Below are positions 59,423-64,000 of a DNA stretch of 64,000 bases, one piece after another. The notes under the pieces are model-generated. The model was not told where the DNA came from and did not search any database. It saw only the letters and a list, made by a program, of their open reading frames with translations. Positions within the stretch are counted from its first letter, which is position 1, and the number at the start of each line of letters is the position of its first letter. A program made the position numbers and the translations under genes. Source of the DNA: Mycobacterium kubicae (GTDB taxonomy: Bacteria > Actinomycetota > Actinomycetes > Mycobacteriales > Mycobacteriaceae); assembly GCF_015689175.1 (NCBI RefSeq), contig NZ_CP065047.1, positions 2,046,001 through 2,110,000 of the forward strand, given 5' to 3'.

Positions 59423-60166
59423 TCAGGTAGCGCCAGCGTCCGGACTGCCCGCCTCGCCGGTCAGCGATTCCAGCGCGGCGACGAGGTCGGTCTCGACGCG
59501 TTCCTTGTGGACGCCGGATCGGTGCAGCGGGCCGGCGCCGTCCTCGAGTTCCAGCAGCGCCAGCAGTAGGTGCTCGGTGCCGATGTAGTTGTGCCCCAGC
59601 CGAAGTGCTTCTCGGAAGGTCAGCTCCAGCACTTTGCGAGCCGGGCCGCTGAACGGGATGAGGGCGGGAGTCTGGGCCGCGGCCGGGGGCAGGGTGACGG
59701 CCGCTTTGAGCGCCTCGGTGTCGATCTGCTGGGCATGCAGCAGCACGGTGGCCAGGGCGGCGGGATCACTGAGCACACCCAGCAGCAGGTGGTCCTGAGT
59801 GATTTCGTCATTGCCGGCGTCGTGCGCAACATTTTGGGCAGCGACCACCGCGTTGCGGGCCCGGGGAGTGAACCGCCCAAAGCCTTGATTCGGGTCTAGC
59901 GTGGTGGCCTCGGCTCGTGGGACGAATCGCTTTTGCGCGGCTTGCTTGGTGACGCCCATCGCCTTGCCGATCTCGGTCCACGACGCCCCGGACCGGCGAG
60001 CCTGATCGACGAAGTGGCCGATCAAGTGATCGGCGACCTCGCCCAGACTCTCAGCCGCCAACACCGCGTCGGCGAGTTGATCCAGCGCATCGGTGTGCAC
60101 GTGCTTGATGGCGTTGATCAGTTCGTCGAGCCGGACGGGATGGGCGATTTTCGTGGGGTCAACCAT
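59423..60166 (-). CDS. clpC2: ClpC2, Clp N-domain protein with HTH
   Basis: This 247-residue protein has an N-terminal helix-turn-helix region (ASWTEIGKAMGVTKQAAQKRF) and two Clp_N repeats (FTPRARNAVVAAQNVAHDAG, then FSGPARKVLELTFREALRLGHN), but no ATPase domains. Published work on mycobacterial ClpC2 describes a decoy for ClpC1-targeting antibiotics that represses its own promoter and is released when drug binds. Two 17-bp palindromes directly upstream fit autoregulation. ATG 60166. It corresponds to Rv2667. Confidence 0.92.
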   Translation of the reverse strand: MVDPTKIAHPVRLDELINAIKHVHTDALDQLADAVLAAESLGEVADHLIGHFVDQARRSGASWTEIGKAMGVTKQAAQKRFVPRAEATTLDPNQGFGRFTPRARNAVVAAQNVAHDAGNDEITQDHLLLGVLSDPAALATVLLHAQQIDTEALKAAVTLPPAAAQTPALIPFSGPARKVLELTFREALRLGHNYIGTEHLLLALLELEDGAGPLHRSGVHKERVETDLVAALESLTGEAGSPDAGAT

Positions 60167-60169
60167 GGC

Positions 60170-60213
60170 GTCAACGGTAGGTTGACGACCGATGGTGTCA
60201 ACCCGGAGTTGAC
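60170..60213. promoter_or_regulatory. Two palindromic operators upstream of clpC2
   Basis: GTCAACGGTAGGTTGAC (60170-60186) and GTCAACCCGGAGTTGAC (60197-60213) are both GTCAAC-N5-GTTGAC, 27 bp apart centre to centre. A GTCAACC half-site overlaps the clpC2 start (60158-60164). These are the probable binding sites of the ClpC2 HTH, or of another regulator. Confidence 0.75.
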
Positions 60214-60265
60214 GTTCGTCGTCTCGAGATGCGAAGTGTTCGGTGCAGTGCGACGATTTGGGCCC

Positions 60266-60574
60266 ATGAGGCTTCTGCCCCCGCTAGCTGCCGCGATCGG
60301 GTTGATCGCACTCGCCGGACCCGCCCAGGCCGACAGCACCGACGACCTCTTCCTCGCTTCGCTGCGCGCGGCCGGCATCAAATTTCAGGACCCCAGCCGC
60401 GCCGTCAGTGCCGGCAAGTACGTATGCACGCTGGTCGACCAAGGCAAGAAGGGAATGGAAGTCGTCAATACCGTCCAATCCCAGAATCCGGCGGTCGACC
60501 AAGAAGTCGCCGCCAAGTTCACCGCGATCGCGGCCAATGCCTACTGTCCGAAGGCCATTTCGGGCGGTTCCTAG
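60266..60574 (+). CDS. Secreted DUF732 protein
   Basis: This 102-residue exported protein has a signal peptide (MRLLPPLAAAIGLIALAGPAQA, cleaved before Asp-Ser) and a DUF732 domain: FLASLRAAGIKFQDPSRAVSAGKYVC to AIAANAYCP, with two cysteines that probably pair. DUF732 proteins are small mycobacterial secreted proteins of unknown function. ATG 60266; divergent from clpC2, so the operators above may affect it too. Confidence 0.85.
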   Translation: MRLLPPLAAAIGLIALAGPAQADSTDDLFLASLRAAGIKFQDPSRAVSAGKYVCTLVDQGKKGMEVVNTVQSQNPAVDQEVAAKFTAIAANAYCPKAISGGS

Positions 60575-60650
60575 CCGGGCGGACTTCCCGTGTACGTCGG
60601 CATCGGTAACCTGACGCCCACAGTGTTGCGTCGGCACATGGAGGTGCGCG

Positions 60651-61604
60651 ATGAGGGCCGTGGCCATGGGTGCGGTATTGACCGGTCTTCTGGGTTGGGG
60701 CGGTGCGCGAGCGCTGGTCGCGCAGATCGAACGCAACCCCGATCCCTTTCCGCCCGAACGGCTTCGGGTCGAACCCGAGGGCGAGGAGGTCCGCATCACC
60801 CGGCCAGACGGGACGGTGCTGTGGGCGCTGACCGCCGGCCAAGGACCGCCGGTCGTCTTGGTGCACGGTTACACCGCGTCGGTCGTCGAGTGGAACATCG
60901 TCTGGGAGGAATTGCTGTCGCGGGGTTATCGCGTCATCGCCTTTGACCAGCGCGGCCACGGACGGTCCACGCTGGGCTCCGACGGTATCGGCTCGCAGCC
61001 CATGGCGGCCGACCTCGCCGCGGTCCTGCGGCACTTCGAGGTGCGCGACGGGGTCCTCGTCGGGCATTCGATGGGCGGGTTCATCTCCATTCGCGCGGTG
61101 CTCGATGACCCTAACCTCGCCGAGCGCCTGCGCGGCCTGGTCCTGTTTGCGACCTGGGCGGGCCGCATCCTGGAGAACGCGCCGCAGAACCGGCTACAGA
61201 TCCCGCTGCTGCAGTTCGGGATTCTGCAACAGCTCATCCGTTTCAAGACCATCGCCGTGCTCTTCCTGGCCGCACAGTGCGGGAAGCGGCCCTCCCCGGC
61301 GATGGTGTCGGTGTTCGAGCAGTTCTTCAAGCAGCATCTCGACCAGCATGGGCCGCTGCTGCCGATCGTGCGCGCGTTCTCCCGCGAGGACCGCTATCCG
61401 AGGCTGGGCGAGATCGCGGTGCCGACCGTGGTGATGGTTGGAGCCGCGGACCGCACGACGCCGCCGCACCATTCGCGCCGGCTGGCCGAGGGCATCCCTG
61501 GCGCCCGACTCGTCTCGATTCCCGAAGCGGGACACCTGCTGAACTGGGAGGCGCCGAACGAATTGGTCGAGGTCATCGAATCGTTCTACGCGGCGCAGTC
61601 CTAG
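60651..61604 (+). CDS. Alpha/beta hydrolase with N-terminal hydrophobic segment
   Basis: This 317-residue protein has a short hydrophobic N-terminus (MGAVLTGLLGWGGARALVA), then a hydrolase domain: VVLVHGYTASVVEWN, AFDQRGHGRS, the GHSMGGF nucleophile, VGAADRTTPPHHS and EAGHLLNWEAP with the terminal His. ATG 60651 follows GGAGG. Family members include lipases and epoxide hydrolases. It lies 76 bases after the DUF732 gene. Confidence 0.85.
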   Translation: MRAVAMGAVLTGLLGWGGARALVAQIERNPDPFPPERLRVEPEGEEVRITRPDGTVLWALTAGQGPPVVLVHGYTASVVEWNIVWEELLSRGYRVIAFDQRGHGRSTLGSDGIGSQPMAADLAAVLRHFEVRDGVLVGHSMGGFISIRAVLDDPNLAERLRGLVLFATWAGRILENAPQNRLQIPLLQFGILQQLIRFKTIAVLFLAAQCGKRPSPAMVSVFEQFFKQHLDQHGPLLPIVRAFSREDRYPRLGEIAVPTVVMVGAADRTTPPHHSRRLAEGIPGARLVSIPEAGHLLNWEAPNELVEVIESFYAAQS

Positions 61605-61609
61605 GTCGG

Positions 61610-61849
61610 TCAACCGCGCCGGCGAGTAGCCGCCGTCCACGTCTGGCCGTCGAAATACCGCAGCACAGCCGGATCGTGGGCGTCCGGATACCAGCCCGGC
61701 GCGCTCGTCGGTGCAGTTTGCCAGCCATGCGGCACATAGGAATTCGAGTCGGGCTTCGGTGAGGTCAACCGAATCATCAAGACGATGAACCCGGCGACGA
61801 CGACGACCCCAATCAGCGCGGCCACTACCAGCAGTAGGTAAGCCAGCAA
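61610..61849 (-). CDS. DUF2510 single-pass membrane protein
   Basis: This 79-residue protein has one membrane helix (residues 3-28) followed by a DUF2510 motif, SAPGWYPDAHDPAVLRYFDGQTWT, in which Trp and Tyr positions are conserved. It probably anchors a small extracytoplasmic or cytosolic module. ATG 61849. Function unknown; common in Actinobacteria. Confidence 0.8.
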   Translation of the reverse strand: MLAYLLLVVAALIGVVVVAGFIVLMIRLTSPKPDSNSYVPHGWQTAPTSAPGWYPDAHDPAVLRYFDGQTWTAATRRRG

Positions 61850-61949
61850 TGAATGCTTCCTTCCCCCAAGCGGACACCAGACGCCACACGGATGTTATCG
61901 GTGATTGAATCGCGTCCGCTCGAGAGAAGGCGGATCGCCGGTCAGATCG

Positions 61950-62273
61950 TCACAGGCCAGGCAGGCAGATCGGTGCTCCCATGCAGGTGTTGGCCGGTGA
62001 CGGGTCACCTTCCATGATGTGCGCGCCGACCGGAATGCCGCCCTCGGTACCCGGGTGACCCGGGCTGCCGCCGTAGTAGTGGTGGCACACGTTCATGTCC
62101 CACACCACGTCGGGCATCGGCAAGGGGCTACCGGGGCACCAGACGTAGCTACACATCGCGAGTTGGTTGCAGATCCCGGTGCCGGGGTCGGCCTGTGCAG
62201 TGCCCGCACCTGCCGCGACGTTGGCCAAACCCAGGGCGCCCGAAAACAATGCAGCGGCGACGATTCGCTTCAT
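61950..62273 (-). CDS. Small secreted Cys-rich protein
   Basis: This 107-residue exported protein has a signal peptide ending at GTAQADPG and a mature part with six cysteines (CNQ, MCSYVWC, NVC, NTC, PIC), Gly/Pro-rich, containing VWDMNVCHHYYGGSPG. It probably is a disulfide-rich secreted protein of the mycobacterial type. ATG 62273. No function known. Confidence 0.75.
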   Translation of the reverse strand: MKRIVAAALFSGALGLANVAAGAGTAQADPGTGICNQLAMCSYVWCPGSPLPMPDVVWDMNVCHHYYGGSPGHPGTEGGIPVGAHIMEGDPSPANTCMGAPICLPGL

Positions 62274-62403
62274 GTGTTTGCTCCTTCCCGTATTGCGCCA
62301 TTGTTGGCGTCATTTGCGGGCAGTAGACAAGGGGCAGTTTGCTACCGATCCCAAGAACGGAGGTGTGCCGCGAGACTTGTGGGCCCAACCGGCTGCAGCA
62401 AAC

Positions 62404-62664
62404 TCAGACGCCCTCGGCGACGTACGTGACGACGTACCACCGTCTGGGCGGGCGCAGCGTGGTGTCGTATTCGTCGGTCGCGCAGGCGCGCTCCAGCCGA
62501 ACGTCGGTCAACTGCGGATTATGTACGCGAACGTGGTCTTCCAGCTGAACGTGCAACGCATCGCCGTGCAGCCTCGGGTCTGCCAGCGCCCTGCCTTGGT
62601 ACCGCGTCCAACTCACGTCGATACCCGTGCGGTGCGACGTGCTAGACCGGTTCCTGATGACCAT
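62404..62664 (-). CDS. Possible small protein gene next to tRNA cluster
   Basis: An ATG at 62664 opens 86 codons with good GC-rich codon use and an ordinary-looking sequence (HVQLEDHVRVHNPQLTDVRL, then RPPRRWYVVTYVAEGV). It starts 17 bases after the 3' end of tRNA-Val(GAC), on the same strand. I recognise no domain; it may be a real gene or the remains of one. Confidence 0.45.
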   Translation of the reverse strand: MVIRNRSSTSHRTGIDVSWTRYQGRALADPRLHGDALHVQLEDHVRVHNPQLTDVRLERACATDEYDTTLRPPRRWYVVTYVAEGV

Positions 62665-62680
62665 TCGTCCAGGTCAGACA

Positions 62681-62755
62681 TGGTGCGCGATACTGGGATT
62701 GAACCAGTGACCTCTTCCGTGTCAGGGAAGCGCTCTCCCGCTGAGCTAATCGCGC
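62681..62755 (-). tRNA. tRNA-Val (anticodon GAC)
   Basis: The minus strand starts GCGCGATTAGCTCAGCGGG and has anticodon GAC in the loop CTGACAC, a TTCAATCCC-type T loop, a 7-bp acceptor stem and an encoded CCA (62681-62683). All four arms fold. Confidence 0.93.
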
Positions 62756-62768
62756 TGGGGAACAAAAT

Positions 62769-62842
62769 TGGAGGTGGAGACGGGAATCGAACCCGTGTGC
62801 ACGGCTTTGCAGGCCGTTGCCTCACCACTCGGCCACTCCACC
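62769..62842 (-). tRNA. tRNA-Cys (anticodon GCA)
   Basis: The minus strand starts GGTGGAGTGGCCGAGTGG, with anticodon GCA in the loop CTGCAAA, GGTTCGATTCC T arm, discriminator U and an encoded CCA (62769-62771). Confidence 0.94.
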
Positions 62843-62871
62843 GCTGGGGATTGATGCCACTTGCACCTTCG

Positions 62872-62944
62872 AGCGGATGACGGGATTCGAACCCGCGACC
62901 CTCACCTTGGCAAGGTGATGCGCTACCAACTGCGCTACATCCGC
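62872..62944 (-). tRNA. tRNA-Gly (anticodon GCC)
   Basis: The minus strand starts GCGGATGTAGCGCAGTTGG, with anticodon GCC in the loop TTGCCAA and T arm GGTTCGAATCC. The 3' CCA is not encoded (CGA follows the discriminator U). A tRNA-Gly gene is the known attachment site of L5-type mycobacteriophages. Confidence 0.93.
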
Positions 62945-63125
62945 GCGCCTCGGGCGAGATCATCGTCCGGTGCGAAGCACGACGATAGTCCACGTCAGCG
63001 GGCGCACACAAATCTCTTGGTGGTTTGCGTGTCCATGCTGACGAGCGGCATCCTGGGATCAAGTGGCGCGCTCCGGCGCACAGGCCGGCCGTGCTAGTCT
63101 TCGACGTCGTTCGCCTCTCGGCGCC

Positions 63126-63197
63126 GGTCCCGTGGCTCAGTGGAAGAGCGTCCGCTTCACACGCGGAAGGTCGCTGGTTCGATCCCAGCCGGGACCA
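63126..63197 (+). tRNA. tRNA-Val (anticodon CAC)
   Basis: The gene starts GGTCCCGTGGCTCAGTGG, with anticodon CAC in the loop TTCACAC and T arm GGTTCGATCCC. No CCA is encoded (CAA follows the discriminator A). It faces away from the other three tRNAs. Confidence 0.93.
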
Positions 63198-63509
63198 CAA
63201 GTCAAGCCCCGGTTCGACGCCATTAAGTCGCAAACATCCCGGGTCCGCTAACACCGCCTTACCGCAGCGGTAAGCCAGTTCGTGAGCCGCGATGACCGGC
63301 ATCCCGTACGGCGGCCCATGATCTTGCATCCCCGCGAACGACATTTGACTGGGCGCGAACGTATGTCCCATGCGGCGGTGCTCAGCCAGTTCTCCTGCCG
63401 CAGTGGTCAATAGGGCATGGGGAGCCTGCAGTTGGCTCGCGATCGGCAGCGTCTGAGGCTCGTCGGTGAACCGAACATGCCGGCGCATCGTCGCTGATTC
63501 GTGGAAACC
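63198..63509. other. Gene-poor stretch between tRNA-Val and the AraC regulator
   Basis: These 312 bases hold no certain gene. A perfect 7-bp hairpin (63258-63274) follows the tRNA. A minus-strand frame from about 63488 toward the tRNAs gives an ordinary-looking peptide (about 80 residues, containing ASQLQAPHALLTTAAGELAE) but then runs antisense through the tRNA genes with typical false-gene sequence. It might be the 5' remnant of a gene lost at the tRNA. Confidence 0.4.
63258..63274 (+). terminator. Hairpin downstream of tRNA-Val(CAC)
   Basis: CTTACCG-CAG-CGGTAAG is a perfect 7-bp stem with a 3-base loop, 60 bases after the tRNA. It has no U-tract. Confidence 0.4.
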
Positions 63510-64000
63510 ATGGTGAGCGACGGCGCTGACGAACATTTCGATGCCTTCAGCTGCGCGGTGTCGGACACATTCGTGCCGCTGGCCATGTCGGTCGATGACC
63601 GCTCTACATTCCGCGGGTCGCTGCGCTCAGCCAGCCTGGGAGCGGTGCAACTCTCGGAGGTCAACGTCGGGTCGAACGGTGTGGTGGTTCGGCGGACCGA
63701 CCGGCTGATTCGCCGCAACAACCCGGACTACCTCAAGGTCGGCATCCAGGTCGCCGGCCGATCGACAGTGCACCAAGACGATCGCAAGTCCGAACTGGGG
63801 ACCGGTGACTTGGCCATCTACGACACCTCCCGGCCGTACGAACTGCGTTTCGCCGAAGCGTATCGATTGCTGGTAGTGATGTTTCCAAAACAGCTGCTGG
63901 GCCTGCCCTCTGGGCGGCTGGGTTACCTGACCGCCCGAGGTGTCAACGGCCGGTACGGTTTAGGGGCATCGGTGTCACCGTTTCTGTTGCAGGTCGGGCG
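63510..64000 (+). CDS. AraC-family regulator, N-terminal part (cut by right edge)
   Basis: ATG 63510 (or GTG 63501/63513) opens a frame that continues past base 64000. The 163 visible residues match the AraC-binding-like (cupin) sensor domain of AraC regulators: FRGSLRSASLGAVQLSEVNV, the NNPDYLKVGIQVAGRSTVHQ strand and GDLAIYDTSRPYELRFAEAY, LLVVMFPKQLLGLP. The DNA-binding HTH would lie outside the window. Its target and ligand are unknown. Because it has no stop in the window it is easily overlooked. Confidence 0.85.
   Translation, partial: MVSDGADEHFDAFSCAVSDTFVPLAMSVDDRSTFRGSLRSASLGAVQLSEVNVGSNGVVVRRTDRLIRRNNPDYLKVGIQVAGRSTVHQDDRKSELGTGDLAIYDTSRPYELRFAEAYRLLVVMFPKQLLGLPSGRLGYLTARGVNGRYGLGASVSPFLLQVG

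Noticed and set aside
62861..63273. Small plus-strand frames near the tRNAs
   Set aside because: They are tRNA-derived false ORFs (peptides such as DGIRTRDPHLG and SGRASASHAEGRWFDPSRDH).
62613..63488. Minus-strand frame across the tRNA cluster
   Set aside because: Most of it is antisense or sense to tRNA genes and contains the well-known false peptides derived from them (for example RLGSNQRPSA and GSIPVSRT). Only the first 80 codons might be a remnant, noted elsewhere.

Overview
The window is a stretch of mycobacterial chromosome. It is GC-rich, and almost every gene can be matched, in order and orientation, to the Mycobacterium tuberculosis block Rv2736c (recX) down to Rv2667 (clpC2), read in reverse. 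The locus numbers used here are from memory, as family and synteny labels, not from a search. Genus-level marks include IdeR, ClpC2, CeoB/CeoC, AftC, SigA with a long acidic N-terminus, a LexA box identical to the known mycobacterial one, and DUF732, DUF2510 and DUF4193 proteins. The close synteny and MIRU-like repeats suggest a slow-growing non-tuberculous mycobacterium; the species cannot be named.

Layout. Bases 1-12.9 kb carry recX (cut by the left edge), miaB and a membrane protein, a divergent DUF349 protein, two tandem EamA/DMT-type transporters, a LigB-like protein, miaA, dapF, hflX, fadE20 and a TerC protein. Bases 13-18 kb carry an LGFP-repeat envelope protein and the DNA-damage and deoxynucleotide regulators lexA, chiZ and nrdR, then a nitrobindin. 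Bases 18-31 kb carry hydrolases, PAC2, a lipoprotein serine protease, sthA, ideR, sigB, several small proteins and sigA. Bases 31-37.8 kb carry ppgK, suhB, cei, dut and hypothetical proteins.

Bases 37.9-44.3 kb look like a potassium-handling region: ceoC, ceoB, a divergent KimA/APC-type permease, an RNA methyltransferase, and a CPA1-type cation/proton antiporter with a TrkA_C-like tail. The antiporter sits where M. tuberculosis has the Rv2683-Rv2688c genes. Bases 44.4-60.2 kb carry dxs, an RNase D-like protein, echA15, the coproporphyrin-type haem genes (hemE, hemY, chdC), msrB, aftC, a TAP-like hydrolase lipoprotein, ribD-like, zapE, a GNAT protein, a secreted protein and clpC2. Bases 60.2-64 kb leave the conserved block: small secreted proteins, a hydrolase, a four-tRNA cluster (Val-GAC, Cys, Gly, Val-CAC) and the start of an AraC-family regulator that runs off the right edge.

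The most notable non-gene signals are: (1) two chained mini-ORFs joined by ATGA overlaps between ceoB and ceoC, built from an 80-bp-period repeat; (2) a long, structured-looking leader before the antiporter; (3) two identical-format operators before clpC2; (4) LexA boxes before lexA and chiZ; (5) a perfect CRP palindrome near cei; (6) a second, dispersed MIRU-like repeat that supplies ribosome binding sites; (7) an AUC triplet exactly where a transporter gene should start; (8) convergent genes that share CTAG as stop codon on both strands. No CRISPR array, insertion sequence or intact prophage was seen.
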